Origin: Bacillus sp. N1-1
GTDB lineage: Bacteria > Bacillota > Bacilli > Bacillales > Guptibacillaceae
Assembly: GCF_009818105.1 (NCBI RefSeq)
Contig: NZ_CP046564.1
Location: 3,100,001-3,164,000, forward strand
Direction: 5' to 3'
Length of the DNA stretch: 64,000 nucleotides
Part shown: in pieces, positions 28,584-36,293 of the stretch
Numbering within the stretch: position 1 is the first letter of the stretch
Layout: each line of letters opens with the position of its first letter
Notes under the pieces: generated by a model
The model's input: the letters and a program-made list of their open reading frames with translations, nothing else
What the model was told of the DNA's origin: nothing
The model's database searches: none
Translations under genes and position numbers: made by a program

Positions 28584-29264
28584 TTATAATTCGATTGTTT
28601 CGCCTGATTGTAAAACTTTACCTTTCGTTCCTTTAAGGCTATCTACAAACGCCTCACCATCTTGTTCAATAAGCGGAAACGTATTGTAGTGAATTGGAAC
28701 AGTTACGTCTGCGTCAATCCATTTCGCAGCAACAGCTGCGTCCTCTGGTCCCATTGTGAAATTATCACCAATCGGTAAGAACGCAAGATCAATTGACTTA
28801 TCAGACAAAAGCTTCATATCTGAATAAAGTCCCGTGTCGCCAGCGTGATAAACTGTACTGCCTTCTGCACTAAAGAGAATACCAGACGGCATGCCCGTGT
28901 AAATAATTTGCTGATTTTCTTCCTCAGTATAGCTGGAGCCGTGGAAAGCCTGAGTAAGCTTGACCTTTCCAAACTCAAATTCATGAGCGCCACCAATTGC
29001 CATAGGATGAGTATTCACCCCTTTAAATCCAAGGTATGTAGCCAATTCAAATGGAGCTACGACTAAAGCATCATTTCGTTTCGCTATATCAACTGTATCT
29101 CCGACGTGATCATTATGTCCGTGCGTCAGTAAAATAACGTCGCACTTCACTTCGTTAGCGTCTAACTTACATTGTCCATTACCTGAAATAAAAGGATCAA
29201 TTAAAATTTTCGCTTTTTCCGTGACAATCTCAACAACTGAATGACCATGAAATGTAACTTTCAT
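28584..29264 (-). CDS. ytkL: UPF0173 metal-dependent hydrolase (YtkL)
   Basis: 226 residues, metallo-beta-lactamase fold. [10 protein letters not shown] is the metal-binding HxHxDH motif (H-G-H-N-D-H); further ligands are in [12 protein letters not shown] and the final [10 protein letters not shown]-terminal [13 protein letters not shown] and LIDPFISGN are typical of the UPF0173/YtkL group. Substrate unknown. AAAGGAGCGATAACGA precedes the ATG. A perfect 39-bp palindrome follows the gene. Confidence 0.9.
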   Translation of the reverse strand: MKVTFHGHSVVEIVTEKAKILIDPFISGNGQCKLDANEVKCDVILLTHGHNDHVGDTVDIAKRNDALVVAPFELATYLGFKGVNTHPMAIGGAHEFEFGKVKLTQAFHGSSYTEEENQQIIYTGMPSGILFSAEGSTVYHAGDTGLYSDMKLLSDKSIDLAFLPIGDNFTMGPEDAAVAAKWIDADVTVPIHYNTFPLIEQDGEAFVDSLKGTKGKVLQSGETIEL

Positions 29265-29363
29265 TCGTTATCGCTCCTTTAACGTTTGGAATTTTTAACC
29301 TCCATGACAAAATATAGAAGGATTGACTCTAGTCAGTAAGTTCCCTTTGAGTAATGATCTAAA

Positions 29364-30908
29364 CTAGTAATACAACCATGCTCGTTCGTATTTTTCAATT
29401 AAATGAGGTTGAATAAGCGTATTCGGTTCAAATCGAACCTTTTTCCCTTCTCTCATCATCTGTTGATCTTCATCTTTCCCAAACACGCTAAGGGAGGGAA
29501 TCATCTCACTTGATAGATATTCAGTTTTTACAGTAAACTTTAGCTTCTCTTGATCTACCGGCTCTCTCGTCCCCATCACAAAACCCCAGTTACCAAAGCT
29601 CGGAATGTCGACATGGTAATTCGAAGTAATTAAACCAGTCTCCGCAATCGTTCGATCTATTGTCCAATAAGCTTCTCTTGCAAACAACGGACTAGTTGCC
29701 TGTACCATTAACGCTCCGTTTAATTCCAAATGATTGCGTAACAACGAATAGAATTCCCACGTATACAGTTTGTTTAATGATTCATTATTTGGATCAGGCA
29801 GATCAGCAATGATCACATCAAATGCTTTTTGTTCTTTCTTAATATATTGAAAAGCATCTTCATTTCGAATGTGGACACGTTTATCTTCAAGTGCATGCTC
29901 GTTTAATTCAGTTAATAAGTGATGTTCTCTTGCGAGTTTTACCATTTCGGGATCTAAATCCACTACCGTTACGGATTGCACGCTATCATACTTTAAAAGC
30001 TCTCGAACGGCAAGACCATCTCCACCTCCCAGTAATAATACATTCTCAGGATTGTTAACTGTCGCCATCGGGATATGCACGAGCGTTTCGTGGTATCGAT
30101 GTTCATCACTTGAACTAAACTGAAGCTGTCCATTCAAATAGAGCCTAAGATCTCCCTGTTCCCTCGTTAAGGTAATTTTTTGATATGAAGTTTCTTCAGA
30201 GTAAATGATCGGATCTTTGTATAAACGCTGCTCAAAAGAGAAGGCCATTTCCTCACCAAAAATAGTGCCGACAATCATTAATAAGAACAAAAGTATTGCT
30301 ATTCCAGTATAAACAGCTCGATAAACCAGCTCTTTTCGAAATGAATAAATCATCCAAAAAGCGACGAGAATGTTAACGAGAGCGACAAGAAAAGCTGATT
30401 TTACAAGACCAAACTCTGGTCGAAGGTAAAAGGCAAATAACAGTCCCCCTACAAGTCCTCCTGCATAGTCGGAAAAAAGCACTCTTGCTGTACTTTTATT
30501 CATTTCCACACCAATTTCATTCGCTTTTCGAATCAAGATTGGTAGTTCAAGACCCGTTAACCCGCCTACAATAAGAATAGTGGTATAGAGTACAATAGTG
30601 GTTGATTCTTCTCCCGCAATTGCCATAATTCCAAACACCGTAAAACTAGAAAACCCACCTATTAAACCAATAAGAAGCTCAATGGCAATAAATCTTGTAA
30701 TCAAGTTTTTCACAACTTTTTCACTCAGGGATGCGCCAATCCCCATTCCAGTCAGAAAGAGCGAAATGGTTAACGTATATTGCTTTACACCATCGCCCAG
30801 TATGTACGAACCTAGCGCACCGAACAGCACTTCAAAAATAATACCGCAGATCGATACAATTCCAGAAGCCCAGTACAACTGACTGCTTTTACTAAACGTC
30901 CTGCTCAT
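29364..30908 (-). CDS. Membrane-anchored spermidine synthase-like protein
   Basis: 514 residues. The N-terminal half (about 10-220) has seven to eight membrane helices; the C-terminal half (about 230-515) is a spermidine-synthase-like Rossmann domain with LLLGGGDGLAVRELLKY, VTVVDLDPEMVKLAREH and DVIIADLPDPNNESLNKLYTWEFY. In soluble SpeE the last motif is DSTDP; here it is DLPDP, so the product need not be spermidine. ATG 30908 with AAGGTG is preferred over the GTG three codons earlier. Last gene of the DUF4178-PspA-DUF4247-DUF350 cassette, 30 bases after DUF350. Proteins of this fused type recur with PspA/DUF350 genes in other bacteria; their reaction is not established. Confidence 0.82.
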   Translation of the reverse strand: MSRTFSKSSQLYWASGIVSICGIIFEVLFGALGSYILGDGVKQYTLTISLFLTGMGIGASLSEKVVKNLITRFIAIELLIGLIGGFSSFTVFGIMAIAGEESTTIVLYTTILIVGGLTGLELPILIRKANEIGVEMNKSTARVLFSDYAGGLVGGLLFAFYLRPEFGLVKSAFLVALVNILVAFWMIYSFRKELVYRAVYTGIAILLFLLMIVGTIFGEEMAFSFEQRLYKDPIIYSEETSYQKITLTREQGDLRLYLNGQLQFSSSDEHRYHETLVHIPMATVNNPENVLLLGGGDGLAVRELLKYDSVQSVTVVDLDPEMVKLAREHHLLTELNEHALEDKRVHIRNEDAFQYIKKEQKAFDVIIADLPDPNNESLNKLYTWEFYSLLRNHLELNGALMVQATSPLFAREAYWTIDRTIAETGLITSNYHVDIPSFGNWGFVMGTREPVDQEKLKFTVKTEYLSSEMIPSLSVFGKDEDQQMMREGKKVRFEPNTLIQPHLIEKYERAWLYY

Positions 30909-30938
30909 GACTTTCACCTTCAGCTGATCATTTCTATT

Positions 30939-31334
30939 TTACGTAATTGATGCCCCTACTACTAAACCAAGACCAATGGAAACGCACATGGAGAGTATGC
31001 CTACCGATACAACACCTTCACTAAGCTTTTGTTCCACTGAGAAACGCCTTGTAAGAAAGTCAAAGATATAATAAGCCACTAGTTGAAGAACAACTCCATA
31101 GGCTCCCCATACGACTGTATCGAGAACATCTGCACTATGATAAATGGCGAAAGCCAAGATAAGACAAATCCCAATAACCTTTCCACCTATGGATAGCGCA
31201 ACTGCCGTATTTCCTTTTTCGACCTGTTCCCAATCTTTGTATTTTGTCGTAATCAATTCAAAAATAATTAATCCGACAACCACAACAACAATCGCTGCAA
31301 TAAAATAAATAAATGTTAATAAAAATGGTCCCAT
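30939..31334 (-). CDS. DUF350 family membrane protein
   Basis: 131 residues with four membrane helices (about 5-27, 48-66, 72-92, 107-128). The pattern, a polar FELITTKYKDWEQVEKGNTAVALSIGG loop between helix 1 and helix 2 and a repeat-like second half, is that of DUF350/YjfL. The function is unknown, although the family travels with PspA, DUF4178, DUF4247 and spermidine-synthase-like genes. GGAGGATCATCATA precedes the ATG, 19 bases after the DUF4247 stop. Confidence 0.83.
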   Translation of the reverse strand: MGPFLLTFIYFIAAIVVVVVGLIIFELITTKYKDWEQVEKGNTAVALSIGGKVIGICLILAFAIYHSADVLDTVVWGAYGVVLQLVAYYIFDFLTRRFSVEQKLSEGVVSVGILSMCVSIGLGLVVGASIT

Positions 31335-31353
31335 TATGATGATCCTCCTTCAA

Positions 31354-31914
31354 TTATTTCCCTGTTCCTGGACCGCCGCCGCGACTCGATCCTCGAAAAG
31401 ACGGAATCGTTGTCGGTCCTTTATATGTACCACCTGTGGTGCCATATCCTCCATAACAATTCCCGGTTGCGTTCAAACAGCGGTTTTTTTGTTTTTTCCC
31501 CCAGTCATCTACATCCAGAATTTCATCTAAAATATAATAAGCTAGTAACCCATCAAAGAAATCGGGTTGGTAGTTATCTCGTACAAATCCAACCGTAGCG
31601 ACTTCGACGAGGGTATTCGATGCATCATCACTTTCTTGCAACGTAACGATATGGTCATCATAAACAAGAATTTGCTTGCCTTCTTTTAATTCACTGACTT
31701 CATTCGGCTTTATTTGTTCCTGTAAGTAGGAGGCAACAGTAGGGATATCTTCCTCAGCATTGTAAACCTTTGAGACATCGCTTGAATCCACGCTGCTTTC
31801 AACGACATCTTCAAGCTGATAACGATCTTCGACGATTTCTTGAATATCCTTGGTAATCCCACATGCCGATAAGAGCAGAATGAATGCTGTCAGTAATCCA
31901 GTGAGCCATTTCAT
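31354..31914 (-). CDS. DUF4247 family lipoprotein
   Basis: 186 residues. A lipoprotein signal peptide ends in LLLSAC with Cys18 as the lipidation site, so it should sit on the outer face of the membrane. A soluble domain follows (DIQEIVEDRYQLEDVVES ... YNAEEDIPTVASYLQEQI ... LVYDDHIVTLQES), ending in a Gly/Ser/Arg-rich tail (RGSSRGGGPGTGK). Order and features fit DUF4247. It is the extracytoplasmic part of the cassette; function unknown. Confidence 0.78.
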   Translation of the reverse strand: MKWLTGLLTAFILLLSACGITKDIQEIVEDRYQLEDVVESSVDSSDVSKVYNAEEDIPTVASYLQEQIKPNEVSELKEGKQILVYDDHIVTLQESDDASNTLVEVATVGFVRDNYQPDFFDGLLAYYILDEILDVDDWGKKQKNRCLNATGNCYGGYGTTGGTYKGPTTIPSFRGSSRGGGPGTGK

Positions 31915-31940
31915 TCTTCCACCCCATTTAAGGGGAAAGC

Positions 31941-32612
31941 TTATTCTTTCCCCATTTTTTTCTTAAGCTCTGCCAATTCATCATCGATACCGTCGTTTTT
32001 GTCAAGTGCATCAAGCTCATCATCAAGAGAGCGACTTTTCGAACGCATATCTTCACTTGTCTCAGCTTCCGCCTCGTATTGAAGAACTTTTTCCTCCATT
32101 CGCTCAAAACCACGTCTAGAATCATCACCGCCAATATCAGACATGGCACGATTTATCTTCGTTTTCGTTTTTGCTGACTCTGCACGAGCCTTTAGACTAT
32201 CTTTCTTTAACTGCATTTGACGATACTCTTCTTTCATCTCATCTAACTTTGAACGAAGAGAATCCGCATCCGCTTTCGCTCTTTCATAAGACGTCTTCAA
32301 TGTTTCCGCTTTTGCTTCATGATCTTTTTTATCTTGAAGCGCTCTTCTAGCTAAATCGTCGTTATCCGATTCCAAAGCCTTCATCGCCTGATCCTGGCGC
32401 TTTGAAACCATTGCGTTGGCATCATCCCATTTCTTTTTTAACATTTTTTCATTCGATATTTGTTTTGCTACTGCTGTTTCCGCATCTCGAATATCTGCTT
32501 CCATATCCCTCATAAACTGTTCTAGCATCTTTACCGGATCTTCTGCCTTATCAAGTGCAGCATTTAGTTCAGAAGACATGATCGTTTTTACTCGTTTAAA
32601 CATATTAAACAT
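31941..32612 (-). CDS. pspA: PspA/IM30 family protein
   Basis: 223 residues, almost entirely helical coiled coil: MFNMFKRVKTIMSSELNAALDKAEDPVKMLEQFMRDME is the PspA amphipathic helix 0 plus first helix. It then runs KQISNEKMLKKKWDDA ... DKKDHEAKAETLKTSYERAKADADSLRSKLDEMKEEY to an acidic C-terminus. PspA assembles ESCRT-III-like polymers on stressed membranes. It sits 14 bases after DUF4178 in the cassette driven by an ECF-type promoter, consistent with sigma-W control of pspA in B. subtilis. Confidence 0.92.
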   Translation of the reverse strand: MFNMFKRVKTIMSSELNAALDKAEDPVKMLEQFMRDMEADIRDAETAVAKQISNEKMLKKKWDDANAMVSKRQDQAMKALESDNDDLARRALQDKKDHEAKAETLKTSYERAKADADSLRSKLDEMKEEYRQMQLKKDSLKARAESAKTKTKINRAMSDIGGDDSRRGFERMEEKVLQYEAEAETSEDMRSKSRSLDDELDALDKNDGIDDELAELKKKMGKE

Positions 32613-32626
32613 TTGCTCTCATCCTC

Positions 32627-33133
32627 TCATTTACTTCCAGCAAGAATTTTAATTTCATACTCTTCAATGGCATATCCTTTGCTCACTTCTACTTCAGAAC
32701 CCCAGACTTCTATTGATAGAAAGTTTGTTTCATCTTCATTTGAAAAATCGTGGTACTCTACTTCCTGCCCATTCAAATTACTACCACGTCCAGTTCCAGA
32801 CACTTTTGCTCGACCATGTTCTTCTCTATAATACGTAACATCGTCCATGGTTAGCTTTTCTGGTATGGGTTTTGCCAGCTTTTCCTTTACGTTACGATAA
32901 ATGCCTAGCTCAAGTTCGTCATCCATTTCGGCACTTAGCCATACCGAGGATGCTCCCGATTTCAGCTGATACGCGTACCACTTATAGCCATTATTCTGAT
33001 ACGTGAGTGAACCAACTACTTCATAATCTTCAAGGTCATAAGTGACAATATCACCAACCTTAATCGAAAAAACGGTTCTTTCTTTAACCGGTTTTTCGTC
33101 TTTATTTCCGAACAATTTTGATAAAAAACTCAT
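32627..33133 (-). CDS. DUF4178 domain protein
   Basis: 168 residues, beta-rich and soluble. Short N-terminal LSKLFGNK, then IKVGDIVTYDLEDYEVVGSLTYQNNGYKWYAYQL, VWLSAEMDDELELGIYRNV and the closing EVEVSKGYAIEEYEIKILAGS, a pattern of DUF4178. These domains occur near PspA and DUF350 genes; role unknown. GGGAGGCGAGTAA precedes the ATG. It is the first gene after the ECF promoter, and it is followed by pspA. Confidence 0.8.
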   Translation of the reverse strand: MSFLSKLFGNKDEKPVKERTVFSIKVGDIVTYDLEDYEVVGSLTYQNNGYKWYAYQLKSGASSVWLSAEMDDELELGIYRNVKEKLAKPIPEKLTMDDVTYYREEHGRAKVSGTGRGSNLNGQEVEYHDFSNEDETNFLSIEVWGSEVEVSKGYAIEEYEIKILAGSK

Positions 33134-33161
33134 TTACTCGCCTCCCACCCTCATAGTTTTA

Positions 33162-33187
33162 TACGAATCATCTCTAAAAAAGTTCCC
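33162..33187 (-). promoter_or_regulatory. ECF (sigma-W-like) promoter inside the PspA cassette
   Basis: Minus strand GGGAAC followed by a T run, 16 bases, CGTATA. The sigma-W consensus is TGAAAC-N16/17-CGTA with a T-rich spacer start. It begins just after the stop codon of the first gene and would start transcription near 33155, ahead of DUF4178-pspA. Confidence 0.6.
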
Positions 33188-33188
33188 G

Positions 33189-33653
33189 TTATTTTTCTGG
33201 TTTTCGATGAGAAACCATTCCCTCTTGCTCAGTATAATAGAAATCCAGTGGGGGGCGTTCTGTTAAAAGAGCTTTCTTTTCAAGTTTAAAGAAGCTGATT
33301 TTCCGAAACGGATCTCCTTCGATGATCGGAGCTTCTTTCTCAGAATGAATGTACGAGTCCACAGCTTTTTGAACTATATCAATCCAAAAAGGAATATGAC
33401 GGTGTTGTTCTTCAAAGAGTTCAAACGTCTCTTTCGACATATAAAAAGGTTTAGAAGGAATACCTCCAAGGTGAGTGATAAGAAAAGAAGCATCGAGTTC
33501 ATTGTTATCCTTTACAAGAACTTTTAACGAAATACCATCACGTTTCTTTTCTGCGAATTTACCGACTGCCTGTCGTATTTCATGTAGGGTTGCTTCTATC
33601 ATCGCTGGATGATCCGCTTTACTGTTTTCATTCTTTTTTTTCCAAAATGCCAT
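33189..33653 (-). CDS. Unrecognised soluble protein, first gene of the PspA cassette
   Basis: 154 residues from ATG 33653, which follows GGAGGTGAAAAC; the open frame extends further upstream without a ribosome site. It starts MAFWKKKNE and contains FLITHLGGIPSKPFYMSKETFELFEEQHRHIPFWIDIVQKAVDSY. No membrane helix and no motif I recognise. It lies 55 bases before DUF4178 on the same strand. An ECF promoter starts within that gap, so it may be expressed partly apart from the rest. Confidence 0.75.
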   Translation of the reverse strand: MAFWKKKNENSKADHPAMIEATLHEIRQAVGKFAEKKRDGISLKVLVKDNNELDASFLITHLGGIPSKPFYMSKETFELFEEQHRHIPFWIDIVQKAVDSYIHSEKEAPIIEGDPFRKISFFKLEKKALLTERPPLDFYYTEQEGMVSHRKPEK

Positions 33654-33685
33654 GTTTTCACCTCCACATACACATGTTCCGTATT

Positions 33686-33712
33686 GAATGAAGTAAACCC
33701 TTTTCTTCATTC
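33686..33712. promoter_or_regulatory. Inverted repeat upstream of the PspA cassette (candidate operator)
   Basis: GAATGAAG, 11 bases, CTTCATTC: perfect 8-bp arms about 35-60 bases upstream of the first cassette gene. No T run follows. Confidence 0.4.
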
Positions 33713-33748
33713 CCACTTCTTAAAATAACGAGTCTTCTTCAAAGGCGT

Positions 33749-33779
33749 AAAAAAATAAAGCAGCTACTAGCTGCTTTAT
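33749..33779 (-). terminator. Terminator of ald
   Basis: 11-base arms (ATAAAGCAGCT/AGCTGCTTTAT) followed by TTTTTTT on the minus strand. It separates ald from the PspA cassette. Confidence 0.88.
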
Positions 33780-33786
33780 ACCTCTT

Positions 33787-34905
33787 TTACTTTTCAAGGA
33801 GTGAGCGAGCACTTTTATAATCAAGCTGCTGCGCTTCAGCTACTGCTTCATACGTTACAAAACCATGCATCGTGTTAATCCCCTTTAACAAAGGTTCATT
33901 TTCAAGACAGGCTTTCTTGTATCCTTTATTCGCAAGCTGAACCGCATAAGGCACGGTCACATTTGTTAAGGCAATCGTGGATGTACGTGGCACTGCACCA
34001 GGCATATTAGCTACAGCGTAATGCACAACACCGTGCTTCGTATAGGTTGGATTATCATGAGTTGTGATACGATCCGTTGTTTCGAATATACCTCCCTGAT
34101 CAATCGCAACATCAACGATGACGGAACCGGGCTTCATTTCTTTAATCATCTCTTCCGTCACTAGTTTTGGTGCTTTTGCTCCTGGAATAAGAACAGCACC
34201 GATAACAAGATCTGATTCTCTCACCGCTTCTATAATATTTAGTGGATTGGACATCATCGTATTTATTTCAGTTCCAAAAATATCATCAAGCTGCCTCATT
34301 CTTTCTGGGCTTAAATCCATAATCGTTACGTCTGCTCCAAGTCCCATTGCAATCTTGGCTGCATTCGTTCCAACAACTCCGCCGCCTATGACAGTAACTT
34401 TTCCTCTCTTTACGCCAGGAACGCCCCCTAATAGAATGCCAAGTCCACCTTTGGGTTTCTCAAGAAATTGAGCACCGATCTGCGCAGCCATCCGGCCGGC
34501 TACTTCACTCATAGGAGTTAAAAGAGGTAACGAGCCATTTGGTAGCTGAACCGTTTCATAGGCAATGCCAATTACTTTTTTTTCAACAAGCGCTCGTGTA
34601 AGCTCAGACTCCGCAGCTAGGTGTAAATATGTAAATAAAATTAGCCCCTCACGAAAATAGCCATATTCCTGAGGAAGTGGCTCTTTTACTTTCATAACCA
34701 TTTCCTTCGACCACGCTTCTGCCGCCGTTTCAACAAGATGAGCGCCAGCTTCTAGATACTGCTCATCTCTAAAACCAGAACCCACTCCCGCCCCTTTTTC
34801 AATGTATACTTCATGGCCGAAGCTCGTTAAACTTAATACTCCAGCAGGTGTCATCGCTACTCGGTTCTCATTGTTTTTCACTTCTACAGGAATGCCAATA
34901 TGCAT
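33787..34905 (-). CDS. ald: Alanine dehydrogenase
   Basis: 372 residues from ATG 34905 (AGGAGGAGTATGC upstream), beginning [22 protein letters not shown]. Catalytic Lys and His regions: [12 protein letters not shown] and [13 protein letters not shown] Rossmann motif [44 protein letters not shown] and [14 protein letters not shown] complete the family signature. It interconverts alanine with pyruvate and ammonia, and is used for alanine catabolism and in sporulation in B. subtilis. Monocistronic, with its own terminator. Confidence 0.95.
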   Translation of the reverse strand: MHIGIPVEVKNNENRVAMTPAGVLSLTSFGHEVYIEKGAGVGSGFRDEQYLEAGAHLVETAAEAWSKEMVMKVKEPLPQEYGYFREGLILFTYLHLAAESELTRALVEKKVIGIAYETVQLPNGSLPLLTPMSEVAGRMAAQIGAQFLEKPKGGLGILLGGVPGVKRGKVTVIGGGVVGTNAAKIAMGLGADVTIMDLSPERMRQLDDIFGTEINTMMSNPLNIIEAVRESDLVIGAVLIPGAKAPKLVTEEMIKEMKPGSVIVDVAIDQGGIFETTDRITTHDNPTYTKHGVVHYAVANMPGAVPRTSTIALTNVTVPYAVQLANKGYKKACLENEPLLKGINTMHGFVTYEAVAEAQQLDYKSARSLLEK

Positions 34906-35025
34906 GCATACTCCTCCTTCGTCTCTCTTTGGCCCGTATAAAATCACCCAACCATTCTAAAGTTACCAAAATCATTCAAAAGATGATTCTCTAAACGTAT
35001 CAATATAAGTATATTTTCGCAATGT

Positions 35026-35364
35026 TCACACTATTATCATATACCCCACAGTTACCATTAACAACCCGCTAATTAAGCTAACAACGATGTAAACAACCGA
35101 TAGCCAAACCTTTGTTGCAGCGAGCTCAAAAGCTTCGTACATAAATGTTGAAAAGGTCGTCAACGCTCCGAGAAAACCTGTTGAGATCCCAGGCCCCCAA
35201 TCTCCCGCTCCAAACGCCATCCCCATTAAGAAACTTCCTAATAGATTTACTAAAAGAGTTGCAAGCGGGAAATGAAATCGATTGAAGCGGTTTACCCCTA
35301 GTGCTGTGACATAACGAAGCCATGCCCCAACGCCGCCACCAATAGCAATCATCAACCAATCCAT
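35026..35364 (-). CDS. crcB: CrcB/Fluc fluoride channel subunit (second copy)
   Basis: 112 residues, four membrane helices, with the family motifs GGGVGAWLRYVTAL, PLATLLVNLLGSFLMG, STGFLGALTTFSTFMYEAFELA. Fluc channels export fluoride as dual-topology dimers. This and the adjacent copy are paired two bases apart, as in Bacillus, where the two form an antiparallel heterodimer. GGGGAGGGACTAAGA precedes the ATG. Confidence 0.92.
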   Translation of the reverse strand: MDWLMIAIGGGVGAWLRYVTALGVNRFNRFHFPLATLLVNLLGSFLMGMAFGAGDWGPGISTGFLGALTTFSTFMYEAFELAATKVWLSVVYIVVSLISGLLMVTVGYMIIV

Positions 35365-35366
35365 TC

Positions 35367-35735
35367 TTAGTCCCTCCCCACTTTTTCCGCTAAGGAAACC
35401 CCTATGATGACGCTTAAGATTCCTGCTAGAATACTACCGCCTCCATACAGAGCTAATCCCCAAAAGTGACCCTCTCTTATGTATACAAACAAATCAAGAG
35501 AATACGTGGAAAAGGTTGTAAATGAGCCTAACAAACCAGTCGCAATAAATTTTTTCACTGAATCTGAAAGATGAGGGCTCGATCTTACGAATTGATAGAA
35601 AAAACCTAGAAGAATGGAGCCGACGATATTGACTATAAAGGTAGCGATCGGACTGCCATTCAGCACTGTACCAATTACCCCTCTAAGAGACGCTCCAACT
35701 GCTCCACCAGCTATGACAGCAAAACTATTTTTCAC
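35367..35735 (-). CDS. crcB: CrcB/Fluc fluoride channel subunit (first copy)
   Basis: 122 residues, four membrane helices: GGAVGASLRGVIG, ATFIVNIVGSILLGFFYQF, ATGLLGSFTTFSTYSLDLF. Partner of the following subunit. The start is GTG at 35735 with AAAGGAGCC ten bases upstream. Only 56 bases separate it from the upstream gene, and I see no fluoride-riboswitch core there, so fluoride-responsive control is not evident. Confidence 0.92.
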   Translation of the reverse strand: MKNSFAVIAGGAVGASLRGVIGTVLNGSPIATFIVNIVGSILLGFFYQFVRSSPHLSDSVKKFIATGLLGSFTTFSTYSLDLFVYIREGHFWGLALYGGGSILAGILSVIIGVSLAEKVGRD

Positions 35736-35791
35736 TTGAATGCGGCTCCTTTCACATCTTTCCTCATCTTATCGAAACCGCTATTCAAAGT

Positions 35792-36166
35792 CTACTGATC
35801 GTTTTCATCCCATACCCAGGTGTATAACCTTCCGCTCGCATCCATCCACTTTAATTCAAATCGTTCCGCGTTTTGATAACCAAAGCTGTCCATTTTTTTC
35901 ACAAGTTCTTCTACTCTTGCAATTTCGGTTACTTCTAGATGTTGAAACAAAGCTTCGACTTCCTTTTTTGCCCGCTCTCCCTTTTCAACAACATTTCCGG
36001 TCTCAACTTCAAATTCATTCGGACTAGAGAACTCCCATTCATGTTCAATTCCATTAGAAACAACCATACATTTAAATGAAAAACTGTTTTGGAGTGTGGA
36101 AGCTTCTGCTCGAATTGTAAACAGACATAAGTAAACAGCAAAAGTTATGATGGTAAGTTTCCTCAT
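35792..36166 (-). CDS. Secreted protein of unknown function
   Basis: 124 residues with a Sec signal peptide (MRKLTIITFAVYLCLFTIRAEAS, cleavage likely after AEA near 22). The mature part has two regions of interest: EHEWEFSSPNEFEVETGNVV and the C-terminal RFELKWMDASGRLYTWVWDEND, which looks beta-rich. A very strong AAGGAGGAGGTGATGAATA site precedes the ATG. I do not recognise the family. It lies ahead of the crcB pair on the same strand. Confidence 0.7.
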   Translation of the reverse strand: MRKLTIITFAVYLCLFTIRAEASTLQNSFSFKCMVVSNGIEHEWEFSSPNEFEVETGNVVEKGERAKKEVEALFQHLEVTEIARVEELVKKMDSFGYQNAERFELKWMDASGRLYTWVWDENDQ

Positions 36167-36293
36167 TATTCATCACCTCCTCCTTATGCTGACTGAAAGT
36201 GATGAATATTATTCCTAAACGCATCATTAGAATTGCTTCCGCTTAAGTTCACAACTAAAATGAAACTATATTTGTTTTGTAAAAGGAGAGTCT

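Noticed and set aside
33717..33786. Sigma-W promoter for the first cassette gene
   Set aside because: No TGAAAC/CGTA pair with correct spacing; only the ald terminator and the inverted repeat nearby are convincing.
35736..35791. Fluoride riboswitch upstream of crcB
   Set aside because: The gap is short and no recognisable conserved core could be read.
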